Source: Naganishia liquefaciens (taxonomy: Eukaryota > Basidiomycota > Tremellomycetes > Filobasidiales > Filobasidiaceae). From it: a DNA stretch of 64,000 nt. Where the stretch lies: NCBI GenBank assembly GCA_013423385.1, contig BLZA01000007.1, forward strand, positions 310,001 through 374,000. Reading direction: 5' to 3'. Each line of letters starts with the position of its first letter. The stretch's first letter is position 1. The translations under genes and the position numbers were made by a program. Below are positions 12,801-24,123 of this stretch, in pieces. Below the pieces are notes generated by a model, which was not told the DNA's origin, did no database searches, and saw only the letters and a program-made list of their open reading frames with translations.

Positions 12801-13870
12801 CCATGGTGAACGCAACTCGATTCCAATCGCTTGACGTACCCAGCCGGTGAATCTGGGTGGTGATTCGGGTTTGATATCTATACAGAACCGACCATTGAAC
12901 ACGGGTCCATGGACCGGCATTTTACCCAACCTGACTCACGTCTCCTTCCATTCCCAAACCTTCTCCAAGAATGCCTCTCGTCCATAATCATGCCGACTCT
13001 TGCCCTCGAGCTTGAGCAGTCGGTTCTCGACGACCGACTGCGTGGAGATACCAGCATGGTCGAAACCGGGCGCATGAATGGCGGTGTATCCCTTCATACG
13101 GTACCATCGCGTCATGGTGTCTTGCAGGGCGGCTGTCAGAGCATGTCCAATATGCAAGCTACCGGTGACGTTTGGTGGAGGAGCGGGAATGACAAAGACG
13201 CCTTCATCACGAACCTCGCCCGTGTAGATCTTGCCCTTGCCGGGCGCATTCGGGATCTCGCGTTCCGTTCCGGGCTTGTACCGCGGCGCAAAGAATCCCT
13301 TCTCCATCCACCAGTCATACCATGCCGCCTCTACCGCCAACGGGTTGTAAGCCGTCTTGGGCAAGTCTCCCGACACGTCCTTCTTGTCGCCCTTGGGCGT
13401 GGTGTTGACGAATTCCTCGACGACGGGTGCCGACGCTTTCTTCTCTTCCTTGGCAAGAGCTCCGGCAGACTTCTTACCCTGTCCGGGCTGAACCGCCTGT
13501 TTGGGCGCCTTTGAAACTTTGGCAGCCAGCTTGGCGGCCTTTTCAGCTCGTTTGGCATCCTTTTTGGCTATCGGGAGACATTCTTCAATTGAGGGGTCCG
13601 GACTCCCAAGAGATCGCGGTGCTGCTTACCGGAAGACTTGGTAGGAGCTGGAGCTGGCTCGGCCCCCTCTCCCTGCACGGCTGCAGGACCCTCGTTGAGC
13701 GTCTGCGGCACGGGCTCTGTCACGACCTTGTCGTTGGCAGGAACGGCCTGTGACATTTTCTTGCAAATCGAGTCTTGAACGTATGTACGACTCAAGGGCT
13801 TGATCCGAATGCGAGGAGCGAGTGTGGCAGGTGTGAATGATCTAAGCAGTGGTCTCAGCCGTGGGAGCAT
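9865..13870 (-). CDS. VAS1: Valyl-tRNA synthetase, mitochondrial and cytosolic forms
   Basis: Eleven exons run from 13870 to 9865: 13870-13630, 13567-12940, 12877-12796, 12740-12621, 12560-12357, 12303-11187, 11134-10977, 10923-10564, 10508-10376, 10315-9987, 9933-9865. Together they encode 1146 residues. Class I signatures are visible: HIGH in [21 protein letters not shown] in [15 protein letters not shown], and editing-domain motifs [14 protein letters not shown] and [16 protein letters not shown] Lys/Ala-rich eukaryotic extension precedes the core, and a ValRS coiled-coil tail ends it. There are two good in-frame starts. ATG at 13870 opens with [12 protein letters not shown], an Arg/Ser/Leu-rich stretch without acidic residues that resembles a mitochondrial presequence. 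ATG at 13756 gives a 1108-residue cytosolic form. Yeast VAS1 uses the same two-start scheme. A third in-frame ATG at 13939 adds several Asp/Glu and is less likely. Confidence 0.96.
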
Positions 13871-14205
13871 GAACCAGGATGCACAAGCCAGCAGATCATC
13901 GACCAAGAAGTCCGCCAGAGACGATTTCGCTTTCTCCAAGTGGACTGACGGTCGGGTTTCACCTGGGCCGGGCGCATTGCGGTAAAAGCGCGCGCTTAGT
14001 CAGACGAGTCAACCGGTCCGTCGCGTCCATGTACCCTTCGTACCAACCGGTCAAGCTGGGACTACACTCGGCTCTAGGTATTCACAGAGACTCGCTCTTG
14101 GCTCGCGCTATGGTGGGGACAATGAAAGATTTGCAGCTCGCATCATGCATGCGTCCATTCTATAACCTGTGCTTTGCACATTTTTTCCTATTCCACCTAG
14201 ACGCT
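13871..14205. other. Intergenic, 335 bases
   Basis: This lies between the VAS1 start and the stop of the HAD phosphatase gene, both on the minus strand. It must hold the VAS1 promoter and 5' leader. Nothing else is recognisable. Confidence 0.5.
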
Positions 14206-15575
14206 CTATTCCATGCCCGTCGTAACCTCCTCCTTGGCCTCCCGAACGCCTTCGACCTGCTCCTTTTTCATTTCCCTGTGAATGACCGAGGGGACGGTGT
14301 CCTGACTTTGGACGATAGACTTGACGACTTCGAGAACCTTGTTGCTATAAGAAAAGAAGTGGCAGAGTGTAAATGCATCCTCCAGGAAATCGGAACAATG
14401 ACCGATGCTAGACCTACAAGTCCTTGAAAGAGACGTGGTCAATGTCTTGCTCCTTGCAGTAGGCAGCCAGATCCGAGTCGCCATTGGCCATCTCTTTGAC
14501 GAACAAGAGGTCGGCATGCTTGGCAGCCGACATGTCTATGCACGGGAAGAGCATTAGCACGAGACAAACTATGACATGTGGACCCAACAACCCACCGGAA
14601 ACGCCGTCGCCGCAGAAGAACAAGGTCGGCTTGTGAGCCAAGTCGCGGTAAGGCAAGATCGCCTTGGACTTGTCGTGGCCGAAGCCACTCTCCGGATGCC
14701 TGTAGACGATTTCCCACTTGTCACCCGACTTGGCATCATCCAGGTACTCGACGTCGTTGGCGATGATGTCGATCGAGGAGGCTTCCTCCTCGGAGATGAG
14801 GTTTGTGAGGACGGCGCGAATGATGGGTGCCATGCCGCTGCGGAGAGGGAGGAACGGTGAGGCGTGAGTCGGTGGAGCGGGCAGGAGACATACGAGGAAA
14901 CGATGATCACCGGGACATTGTTCTCCCTGCACCAGCGGTAAAAGTTTTTGAACCCGGGGTCAAGCTTAATGTCTGCCAATGCGGAATGAGCATGCCGCAT
15001 TTTCGGCAGAATGACATATGCCTACTCTTTCGCAAGATGTCTTGGCATTCTTGAAAGTTGTGGCCATTGTCACAGACAGACTTGAGCATCTCCCGGAAAG
15101 AGTCCCTACGATCGGCGTCAGTTATTCATCGGGCAAGGCGGATTCGGGTCGTTATATACCGGAAGGTGGTCGCGCCTGTCAAGACTTCCTTGTTCATTTC
15201 ACGCCTGTCTGATAATGAGCTGGGAATTTGATAGAGTCAAGGAGTCTGCATACCTCTTCTGGTATCCGAGACCTGAACACGGCAATAAAGAGAGGTGAGC
15301 AATGGTCACAAAGCATGTCGGTATGGCTCACCGAGATTGTCGGTGAGGACTATGCGAGGACGAAAAGGGGACAGTATGATCAGGGGCGGTTCCAGCCAGG
15401 GGGATCATGTGACAACATACAATCATTCGAGTCCATTGTGGTAATCGTTCCATCCTATACAGGCCATCAGCATGTCAATTCCGCACATCGAAAGGGGATC
15501 CGCATGGCTCACCCAATCCGACAAGACGACGAACGGAGCCTTGTCGTGCAAAGGCGGGGCAGGAAGAACGGGCAT
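14206..15575 (-). CDS. HAD-family phosphatase, yeast YNL010W type
   Basis: About nine small exons are needed. The spliced N-terminus reads MPVLPAPPLHDKAPF then VVLSDW joined to DGTITTMDSNDFLTDNLG and LGYQKRREMNKEVLTG. This gives HAD motif I (DWDGT) and the D-S-N-D segment shared with the phosphoserine-phosphatase-like YNL010W group. Next come TTFRDSFREML, DPGFKNFYRWCRENNVPV, IIVSSGMAPI (motif II serine) and FGHDKSKAI (motif III lysine). CGDGVSDMSAAKHADLLF is motif IV. The last exon (NKVLEVVKSIVQSQ...) ends at 14206. Total length is about 265-270 residues, as in the family. Yeast YNL010W is a cytosolic/nuclear phosphatase whose substrate is not firmly known; none is claimed here. The gene is divergent from the glycosyltransferase gene. 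Confidence 0.88.
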
Positions 15576-15937
15576 CTCGATCAAGGTATATGCCTCGTTG
15601 AGGGTATCGAGTAATGGGTGTGTGAAGCGGGGTACAGCCGTGGACGAGGATATGACTCGTGTCTGTACATCTTTTGCGCCGCGGAAGCTCGCCGGCGGCA
15701 TCCCCCTCGATCGGGAGGTTTGCCTCCGATCTCTGAAACATGGGCTCCCGCGTAGGCAATTCAAGGAAGGCTATTGTTCTCTGGATTACTGGATTACGGT
15801 GCGCTGGCGGAAGAAAGACTTTGCTTTGTCTGGACGATGGGGCATAGGAGACATGGCGGGCTCGGATTACGACAGGAGGACCTTTGGACTGCAACGAGAA
15901 CGGCATCGCGGAATTGGAGACGGTACGGAGCGCAACG
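15576..15937. other. Divergent intergenic region, 362 bases
   Basis: Shared upstream region of the HAD phosphatase (-) and the GT8-like glycosyltransferase (+). Open frames cross it on both strands but none is recognisable, and no clear TATA box is seen. Confidence 0.5.
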
Positions 15938-18291
15938 ATGCAGTTGCCGACATACCGCCCAAGTCGACAGATCCTGTCCATCTGCGCCCTGTTGGCGATC
16001 ACTCTGGTCTGTATGCTCTCACTGGACTTGTCCCATTGGGAACAAGGCAAGGCGACAATGAGAGAATGGACGGGGATGGCTCTGGGAAACAGCGAGGCAG
16101 GGGGAGAAGTGGTCGTGTTTGCGTTGATCATGGTGGGGTTGGAGAGCGCCGTAGAAGGGGCAATGGGGATCAAGGTGAGTCGGAAGTGCGTGCTCTCGAA
16201 AAGCACGACAAGTTGCGATAGGATGGTCAGAGGCGAGGACTGGCGTTTCAAACCGAGGGAGAAGGTAACGGGATCAAGAGAAGTCGACGCAGGCATGACA
16301 CTTCAGATTGCAGAGCACGGAGAAAGCGTCTTTGCGCTTCATCAAGATAGGGGTCGTCTGCGGTACGAATGAGGGGAGTCCGTCACTTGACGACCATGAT
16401 ACAATCGTTCTTCCAACAACGGCCAGGGCTTGCAGGTCAAGGGAAAGAAGGAGAGAACCCGCTGGAAGCAAGGAATCTCTGCGAAATGTTACAGGATGGT
16501 TGGCTCGGTGTATTGGGACGAAGCTACAGGTCGGAGCGCAAGTCTCATTGAGCGAGAAGCAGCTCAGGACAAGCACGACTTGCTTGTAGAGCGGATGAAG
16601 CTAGAGTCCAGTGACTCAAGAATGCAGCGTCTGAGGGAGGCGGTGCAGACGGCTCGATCTCTCATCTACTTTTCTTTGAAGACAAGGTCGTGCCGAGTCA
16701 GGACATGAGGCGCGGATGCTTGAAACGAAGCAAGATGGGCGACCATGGTGAAGAGATACAGGCTTGTCGTGTGGCGAGAGAGAATCTTCATCGCTGAGGT
16801 GCGGTACGCTCAGGGCTAGAGGATGCTTCAAGCAAGGCTGCATGACGTATGGCCTGTCAGGTGCGGCCTTATGCGACCGGACTTGTTCTCGCGTTCAGCA
16901 CAAGCAAAAAGACGCGTCGTCGCTGACATCTCTTGTTGCGTTCGCAGACGGCTATCTACCACACCTCGGGTCCCCTCTCCTTTCACCTCATCGTCGACGA
17001 ACCCGCGCACGAACACCTTCTCGGGCTGCTCTCCCTGATAACGAGGCCTCGATTCAGCATCGACGTCGTATTCTATCCGCTGTCGCGGGACGCCATGACG
17101 AAGCGACTGGAGCGCACGGGATGGGTCGATGAAGATGGCGAGAAGCGTGGCAGTATAAGAACCACGCACCCAGGCGGACCTGGTGAGTTGCCCCGGACAA
17201 GAGCGAATCAGGGCTGACGGTTGACTAGGAGGCATGATGAAGCTTTTCCTGCACGAAATCTTGCCCTCGGAAATCGCCCGGGCCATCTTTATCGACACTG
17301 ACGCCATGCTCATCGTTGATCCGTATCGTGAGTCGACTTGCCCTTTGCCAGACGTTGCTCACCCGGTCTTTAGTGGTGTGGAGCCAATTCACTACGTTCT
17401 CTCACGACACCCTTTTTAGTATTCCCATTCACGAAAACGCCGAGCGGCCGCACGTGAATGCCGACTGGCAGGGTGCCTCGAGGGTCTGCAGCTGCGTCCT
17501 CCTGCTCGACCTAGGCAACATGCGGGCGGCGCCGACGATGAACTCGGATCTGTTCGACGCGGATATGCAGGCGCGAGCGCTGGAGAGACCGGCGAATGAG
17601 GGGACGTGGGGCGATGTGTTTGGAAGATTTGGCAGTGAGGATGGCAAGACGTATCGCCACGTGGGCCTGGGTGTACGTATCTGCTTGCAAGCTTTTCTCG
17701 TCCACATTGCCAATGTTCCTCCAGGACCAAGGATACTTCTGGGCATTGCGGCAATACGTCCCCGATCGAGTCCGCGCCCTCGACCTGTCCTACGAAGTTA
17801 CCACCTGTCTGTGGGATCAGTATAACATTGGCATGCACGGGCACGCGAATGTCACGGTCGCGGATCAGGTCGCATCGCAAACACGATTGGAAATGACGCC
17901 AAACGAGGGCAAGCTGATCCTTCCAAGCATCCTCCACTTGTAAGAATGAGAGATACGCTGGCACGGTATCATTTGCTGACCCCCTGGGCACAGCAACTGC
18001 ATGGGAGGCTGGATTTGGGACTCGCCGGAATTCCACGGGCACCCGGATCACGCGGCGGCCGAACGATGGGGCGACGCCGTGCGATACTTTTGGGCGTACA
18101 AGTGGATCTGGCTCAATCGCGGGGATGGGTCGGCCACGATGACGGTCGTCGTCAAGCGGGATCTGAGATTTTGGGATGAACGATTGGCAGGCAAGGCGGT
18201 GGCGGAGGGGTATGGTGATGGATGGTCGAGTCCCGAAGAGGATCGGGTTGTGGTGGTCGAGGATATGCCCGAGTGGTACATGACATTGTAG
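15938..18291 (+). CDS. GT8-like glycosyltransferase, type II membrane protein
   Basis: Six exons (15938-16174, 16948-17182, 17229-17327, 17374-17672, 17725-17939, 17994-18291) give 460 residues with all junctions in phase. A short cytosolic N-terminus precedes one TM anchor (ILSICALLAITLVCMLSL). The catalytic domain has SGPLSFHLIVDEP, MMKLFLHEILPSEIARAIF, a DxD motif in FIDTDAMLIVDP, NADWQGASRVCSCVLLLDL, a QGYFWALRQ segment and a C-terminal HFNCMGGWIWD metal-binding-like motif. This pattern is typical of GT8 / LARGE-type sugar-nucleotide transferases of the Golgi lumen. Donor and acceptor cannot be told. The first intron (16175-16947, 773 bases) is more than ten times the usual size here; the junction reads MGIK-TAIYHTSG and fits the family, but an extra exon inside cannot be excluded. 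Confidence 0.8.
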
Positions 18292-18640
18292 GCGAGGCGT
18301 TGCATCTAGGCCGGATCTTGTGTTTTCCTGTTCATTCGCGCGCGGCTCGAAATGGGTAACGCTTCCTGGGTCTTGCGAGCAGAGGCAAACGCTGAGACAC
18401 TCATAATCTGCAAATTGTGCTGTGGCAGATGCAGAGCGGACGCAGGCTGTACAAACGAATTTCTGTGGCTACGATATTGACGCTGCAACCTTTCGGTTGC
18501 GCAATGGAACGGCCCCGGCACGCAACGACGAGTCACTGAATACAGGATGAATGCACGTGTCGCAGCTTCATGAAAAGGGCGAGATCCAGCGATCCTCAGC
18601 GATCTGATCGGGTACAGCCCGCCCGACGCCGTTGACCCGT
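18292..18640. other. Convergent intergenic region, 349 bases
   Basis: This holds the 3' ends of the glycosyltransferase (+) and MCMBP (-) genes. Nothing else is recognisable. Confidence 0.5.
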
Positions 18641-19453
18641 TCACCTAGCATCCATCCTAATCCTGCGCTTCAAATCAATCTCGAGGACCCTCTTCCACAC
18701 GTCCTTGGTAAACGTTGCGCCAGGATACGACACCGCCAACAGCCTATACGGAGAAACCGCGCGTCAGCCGCATAACCCCAGACAGACGCATCGGGCCAAA
18801 AAAGACTCACCTCCCCATCCTCATCCAATTCCGCAAGTCCGCCTCGCCCACCTCGATTTTCTGGCCGCCGGCGCCGACGCCGAGCCCCTCCCGACGCAGC
18901 CTGATGAATTCCGCTTGGATAAACTCGACGACGTCGGGCGGGATCACGAGGTCGCCCGAGCGGGCGCGCGTCTCGGCGAGGTATTTGGCAATGGCGAGTG
19001 CGCCGGCGCGGGACGCGGTGGGAGAATACGGATCCGACTCCGACTCTGACCCCGACTCCGGGCCAAGCAGCGGCATGTGGAGGTCGACCTATGGACCAGG
19101 AAAAGCGGGCACAATGATTGATTCGTGAGTAGATCGCATCTCCCTCAAAGACTCGCGCTCGCTCGCTCGCTCGCTGGCGGGGGACTGACCGGCAAAAGAC
19201 TCTTTCCCTGTCCGACCACGACAAACCCGAGATCGGTCTCCATCCCGAAATCCTCCCCGACGTACGGAAACTCGTACCTCAGCTTCTGCGTACGTACCGT
19301 CTCTGCAAGCGCGCGCAGGTTTCTCACCGCCGCGTCCTGCAACGCCCCGCCCTCGAGGGTATCTTCATTGACGAGGACGACCGTCGAGGGCGCAAGCTGA
19401 AGCAGACCCGCCTGTAGCGAGTCCCCCGCCGCCGTGGACGCCGAGGTGCCGCT

Positions 19454-19490
<37 letters not shown>

Positions 19491-20739
19491 ACCGAGTGGC
19501 TCGAGCGCGGGAAAAACGGATGCGTCGAGAGGAGGCGGATGCTCAGCGGGATGTCCACGACGAGGGGAACGACGGCCCGGATCCCTTCCGCAAGACGGTC
19601 AAACACCGGGTAGTGCTTCTTGTTGTCGGTCAGATCTTTGGATCGGTCGCGCGGGAGAAGGAGGTTGAGCGCAAGTGTCCCGAGCGGGACGGCACCGGGT
19701 GCTTTGGCGGTGACGCGGGCGATGAGCGCCAAGAGGAGAACCTCGGCGGCTGTGCGATCCGCGCGGGGCAAGAGTCCCGCCAGGTAGGTGATTGTTTCGT
19801 CGCGAGTGGCCGTGCGGATTGCGTTGTTCGGATCGACGACGAGTGATGGGTCGAGTGGGTAGATGGGACGAGGGTCCGCGAGCAGGTGGAGACACGGGAC
19901 GAGCGCGTCCTGGTGCGCCGGGTCTGCATCAAAGTCTTGCGATGAGGCCGGGAGGTGGCTCTGTGAGAGGAGACCGACGCATTCGTATGCCGTGCCCGGA
20001 CGAAACGAGACGTTTGGGTCGTAGATCTGTCGGAGGGGACAGTGTCAGCGGTCGGGCGAAAGCTAAAAAAAAAACCAGCAAACGACGGAACGCACCTTGA
20101 TCAACGCGCCTTGATATTCGCCGCCGCCGCCGCCGCCGCCGCCCGCGGGCAACGGCCATTTTCCACGGACGACATCCGGCAAACTGATCCCGCCTGTCCC
20201 CCCGATCCGCATCGTCTGCATCTGCTCGACCACGTCTTTTCCCTTGACACCATCGAGACACTCTTTGATCCACGGCTGTTCCCCTGGCACCCTTGTCGGC
20301 AAAAGACGATAAGCTGCGCTGCGCCCGTGCCTGACCCCGCCATGTCCGCGCGCGCGCGCGCGCGCACGCGCACGCCCAACACTCACTCGACTCCCCATCC
20401 GACCCAACGCTCCTTGAGCCTTGTCCAATCCACCGCATCGTCATCCCCATCCCCATCCTCGCCCTCGCGCTCGCCATCATCATCATCGGACGGCGGCATA
20501 TACACCTCGAGGGGATACCCCGTATCCTGCATCATGCACCTGAACCGACATACTTGCAGCAGCGGGAGAGACGTGCGTGCGTCGTAGGGCGGCACCTCGA
20601 CGATCCCGCGCGCGAGCGCATCCCTTGCGCGGTCGATCACCCGAGATACGCTTGTATTCGGCCCTGGATGCTCGCGTACAGCTGTGCGGACGATGGCGTC
20701 GAGTGGCAGCATGTGTGATCTGTTCGTGGGGACGGGCAT
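18641..20739 (-). CDS. MCM-binding protein (MCMBP) homologue
   Basis: The gene starts at ATG 20739, splits into about five exons, and ends with TGA at 18641. Matches to MCMBP run through its length. First comes CRFRCMMQDTGYPLEVYM, then an acidic Asp/Glu run, then VPGEQPWIKECLDG. A short region around FRPGTAYECVGLLSQSHL follows. The AAA-like domain has AEVLLLALIARV, VPLGTLALNLLL and SLQAGLLQLAPSTVVLVNED (MCMBP: GLLQLPSNTSLVIDE). The C-terminal helix has PPDVVEFIQAEFIRLRREG and ADLRNWMRMGRLLAVSYPG. MCMBP binds MCM3-7 subunits, helps unload or assemble the helicase and supports sister-chromatid cohesion, in the nucleus. The protein is shorter than human MCMBP (642 residues). Two poly-Gly stretches are encoded by GCC-type triplet runs. 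Confidence 0.88.
19451..19490 (+). repeat. GCC trinucleotide run inside MCMBP exon
   Basis: About 12 GCC triplets on the + strand encode a poly-glycine run in MCMBP on the - strand. A second, shorter run sits near 20121-20142 and encodes another poly-Gly. The length is likely to vary between strains. Confidence 0.9.
20347..20372. repeat. CG/GC dinucleotide tract in MCMBP intron 1
   Basis: A near-perfect run of alternating C and G, with two CA steps at its right end, lies just inside the first MCMBP intron. Alternating CG tracts can adopt Z-DNA. Confidence 0.8.
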
Positions 20740-21118
20740 GTCGGGAGAGGAGGGATGAAATATGGGATGGGGGGAGGCCTCGAGGCCTGTATGTACGAGA
20801 AACGCGGATGAGACACGAGCAGGGAGGGGGGGCGGGGTGGAGGCACACTGATCGGCGGCGGCCGAGTGAGCGGAAGCAAATAACCGGGCGCGCGCGCGTT
20901 TGATGGAAAACGCGTCCTGGGCGCGCGCAGCAAGCGAGGGGAATGCGAGGGAAGGGCGCGCGCGTCGTACGAGTTTGGTTTCCCCTCGAGCGAGCGGGGC
21001 ACGGGGCACGGCTTATACTGGATTATATCCCTGTTCCCTGGTCATTCCCTTCCCCCTTGCCCTTCCCCTTGCCCTTCCCCTTCCCTCTTTCCCTCTCCCA
21101 CACCATCCACGCCCCACC
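20740..21118. promoter_or_regulatory. Divergent promoter region MCMBP / ERG6 with CT tract
   Basis: The 379 bases between the two starts contain a pyrimidine-rich tract (repeats of CCCTTCCCCTTG type) at about 21040-21110, directly before the ERG6 ATG. CT tracts in this position are common in well-expressed fungal genes. A GC-dinucleotide run lies near 20887-20898. Confidence 0.55.
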
Positions 21119-22449
21119 ATGACCGCCACCAAGGACCTCCGTTCCGAAAAGCTCACCTCCCAGTACAGCCAGCTCTGGAAGTCGGACAGCGCAAAGGATA
21201 CCGACGCCGATCGGGATGCACGGCTCGAGCAGTATACCGACGTCGTGAATGGGTACTATGACGGCGCGACGATTTTATATGAATGTGAGTCGAGCGGGGC
21301 GGGGTCACAAAGCGGGGTTGGGGGAAGCGTCAGGCTGACACCATTGGCAGACGCCTGGGGAGACCGATTCCACTTTTCCAGGTTCCGAAAGGGCGAAGGG
21401 TTTACGGCCTCGGTGAGTCCGTCCCTCGCCACGCGTGTCTCGTTTTACTTGCGCTGATCCCCCTCTGCCCGCCCTCGCCCCCCCTTCCCCCCGCCGCCAG
21501 CTCGCCCGACACGAGCACTACCTCGCCAAGGCCATGAACATTAAACCGGGCATGCGCGTCCTTGACGTCGGCTGCGGCATCGGTGGGCCCGCGCGTGAGA
21601 TCGCCGCGTTCACCGACGCCCACATTACGGGCCTCAACAACAACGACTATCAAATCTCGCGTGCCCGGATGCACACCAAGCGTGCCAACCTGGAACACCT
21701 CGTCGATTTCCGTAAAGGTGATTTCATGGACCTGTCCGGCACGTTTGGCGAGAATCAGTTTGACGCCGTGTATGCGATCGAGGCGACCGTGCACGCGCCC
21801 AACTTTGAGGGCATCTATGGGGAAATCTTCAAGGTCTTGAAGCCCGGAGGCACGTTTGGCGTCTACGAATGGGTCATGACCGACAAGTACGACGCCTCGA
21901 ACCCGGAGCACAAGAAAATCGCCCACGGGATCGAGCTCGGCGACGGGATTCCCGAGATGCGAAACTATGAAAACGCCAGGAATGCGCTCAAAAAAGTTGG
22001 ATTCCAAATCGAGCATGAAGAGGACTTGGCAGACCGAGACGACGACTTGCCCTGGTACTACCCCTTGGAAGGCGACATCCGCAAGGCCCAAACCGCATGG
22101 GACAGTACGTCCGCGCTCTCATTCCCCTCTAACCACCCGTCTCTAACCCCCCATCCCCTTCTAGTCTTCATGTGCTGGCGAACCTCGCGCATGGGCATCT
22201 TCTTCACCCAAAACGGCCTCTGGGCCATGGAAAAGCTCCGACTCGTACCCAAGGGCACCCACTCGATCGGCAACGACCTCGCCACCGCCGCCGACGCGCT
22301 CATCAAGGGCGGGCAGACAAAGCTGTTTACCCCGATGGCGTTGTGGGTTTGCACCAAGGTGGGTCCCGCGCGGGCCGGGGGCGTCGCGCCGGCGACAAGG
22401 CAAAGCTGATAAACTTTTTTTTTTTTTTTTTAAACAGCCCAAGAACTAG
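21119..22449 (+). CDS. ERG6: Sterol 24-C-methyltransferase
   Basis: Five exons (21119-21284, 21351-21412, 21501-22104, 22165-22358, 22438-22449) give 345 residues. Erg6 motifs are plain: the sterol-binding signature region YEYAWGDRFHFSRFRKGEG, ARHEHYLAKAM, the SAM-binding LDVGCGIGGPAREIA, GLNNNDYQISRA, YAIEATVHAPNFEGIY, LKPGGTFGVYEWVMTDKYD, DLADRDDDLPWYYPL and a C-terminal KLFTPMALWV. The enzyme methylates C-24 of sterols with SAM in ergosterol synthesis, on the ER or lipid droplets. The signature usually reads YGWG; here it is YAWG. The final exon codes only Pro-Lys-Asn-stop, behind an intron with a 17-base T run. Yeast Erg6 has about 38 more residues, mainly at the C-terminus. Confidence 0.97.
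22415..22431 (+). repeat. ERG6: T17 tract before the last ERG6 acceptor site
   Basis: Seventeen consecutive T directly precede AAACAG, the acceptor of the last exon. It is an extreme polypyrimidine tract compared with the other introns in the window. Confidence 0.9.
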
Positions 22450-23074
22450 AGTGGAAGCGCGGATAGGGCAAAAAGGGCGTGAAAGGGCCCGAAAAGGGGT
22501 GGACGTGCAGGTCAAGGGGACCATCCGCCGGCGCCGTGTTGCCGGGGGGTTGTTTTTGTTTGGCCCATATAGGTTTTGTAATAGGTGACTCTGGTATACC
22601 CGACGTGGCGGACCGTGATATCATATCCACGTGAGGTCGCGTTCACCGGAGGGGATGTATGAGACACGAAGGGCAGGGGGGGGCGAAAGGCTGGGCCCGA
22701 GACGCGCGGGAGTGATAGCTTTGCAAAGGCTGATCTCCGTCAAGGGATGGCCGACTACGGTCAGACGGGTCGATCAGCGACTCCGAGCCACGATCACGAT
22801 AAGACGGGTCCGAGTCCGAATGCAGGACCGCCTCGGGTTCGCAAAGCTTTGACTGCGGGGCGGATCATCGCACGCTAGATTCGAATTGTCGGCGTTTGCA
22901 GTCTCGCTAGTCCCGCGCTCACGCGTGCATGACCCCCGAGTTTCCTCACCACACGGAATCTCGTGAAAGGAACGCAATCGCATGAAAGGAACGCATATTC
23001 ATATCGTTCACATCCTCCAACACAGCCAAGATACCCTCCCTTTCTCAAACCGCACGGGGGGATCCCCCCGCTTC
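22450..23074. other. Convergent intergenic region, 625 bases
   Basis: This separates the 3' ends of ERG6 (+) and the Tim17-like gene (-). It contains short G runs and a GGAACGCA direct repeat near 22970-22996. No gene is seen. Confidence 0.5.
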
Positions 23075-24123
23075 CTACCCCTCGACACCCCGGACCTTGT
23101 CCTCGAGCGCGCGAATCTTGCGCTCGAGCGAATCCAGCTCGCGCGTCGCCTGCTCGACGTTGATCTCGGGGCGTTTCCCGCGCGGTGCCACCGCTCCATC
23201 CGCCACGGGACTCGTTCCGCTAGCGCCGGTCGCGCCCATCCATTGTTCCCATGCATCAAGCGCCTCCTGTACCTCGGCCTTTTGCCGACGCAGGATCTGC
23301 GCGTACTCGTCGTCGGACAGTTTGCGCACGGGCGACCACTTGCCGAGGGCCGAGGCGATGCGGTCGAGCCATGTTGTTGTTGTTGTCGGCGCATCGTGGG
23401 CGCTTGGTTCGGTGGATGATGGAACCGGGACGGATGTGTCCGACTGCGGCTGCGGCTGCGACTGCGACTGCGACTGGCGCGCGAGGAGTGTTTGTACGCG
23501 GGTGACACGGATGGTGTTGGTGGTGTATTGAAGAGCAGCGGTGATGAGTGCCGAGGTAATAAACGACGCCGGAATCGTCCGGCGTCCGCCTGAGATGCGG
23601 GCGTGTAAATGGTCAGCCCGAGGGGAACCGTGTCGGATCACAGCCAGCGCACACGGCCTGGAACGTACGGACGAGTCCACTGATAGAGGATCCTGCGATG
23701 CCGCCCGCTAGTGCGGAATCCATCACGCGGTCATTCCGCATGAGGGATATCTCGTTGGTGGGGGTGACGACATCCACTGCGGGCGCGGACGCCGACGCAA
23801 GCTGTCTGCGCCGGCGGTATCCCGGCCCATCGAGCGACGCGACGAGCAACGGCGATACGACATACTCTCGGATTCCTACCCTACGCGCACACGGCCATCA
23901 ATCAATGCTTCAGGAGGAAACATCCCCGCGCGCGGGACATACCAAAGAAGGAGAGACCGGCGACGGCGCCGTTGAGTCCCATGCCGAGGACGAGCGGGAG
24001 CGGATGCTGGGCGCGCAGGACGGCGAGTGTGCCGCCCGTCGTCGCGCCGAGGAGGGCGAGGGCTGCTGTGGCCTTTGCGACGAGGAGGGGGCTGTCTGGG
24101 TCGATGGTCGGGGCGGCGTGCAT
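23075..24123 (-). CDS. Tim17/Tim22-like multi-pass membrane protein
   Basis: Three exons: 24123-23943, then about 23875-23669 and 23604-23075. They give about 305 residues. Hydrophobic segments are LLVAKATAALALLGATTGG, LPLVLGMGLNGAVAGLSFFG, then DSALAGGIAGSSISGLVRG and TIPASFITSALITAAL. The Gly-rich small-residue helices and the RGRRTIP turn resemble the Tim17/22/23 and PMP24 superfamily, so a mitochondrial inner-membrane or peroxisomal protein is likely. This rests on pattern only. The C-terminal 120 residues hold a Gln/Ser/Pro linker (SQSQSQPQPQ), then a coiled-coil-like segment (NVEQATRELDSLERKIRALE). The start at 24123 is the first ATG before the hydrophobic part; it is divergent from the G3BP-like gene across 265 bases. 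Confidence 0.7.

Noticed and set aside
15475-16296. 273-codon minus-strand frame opposite the glycosyltransferase start
   Set aside because: It runs antisense to the TM-anchor exon and over the first exons of the HAD gene; the two recognised genes explain the DNA.
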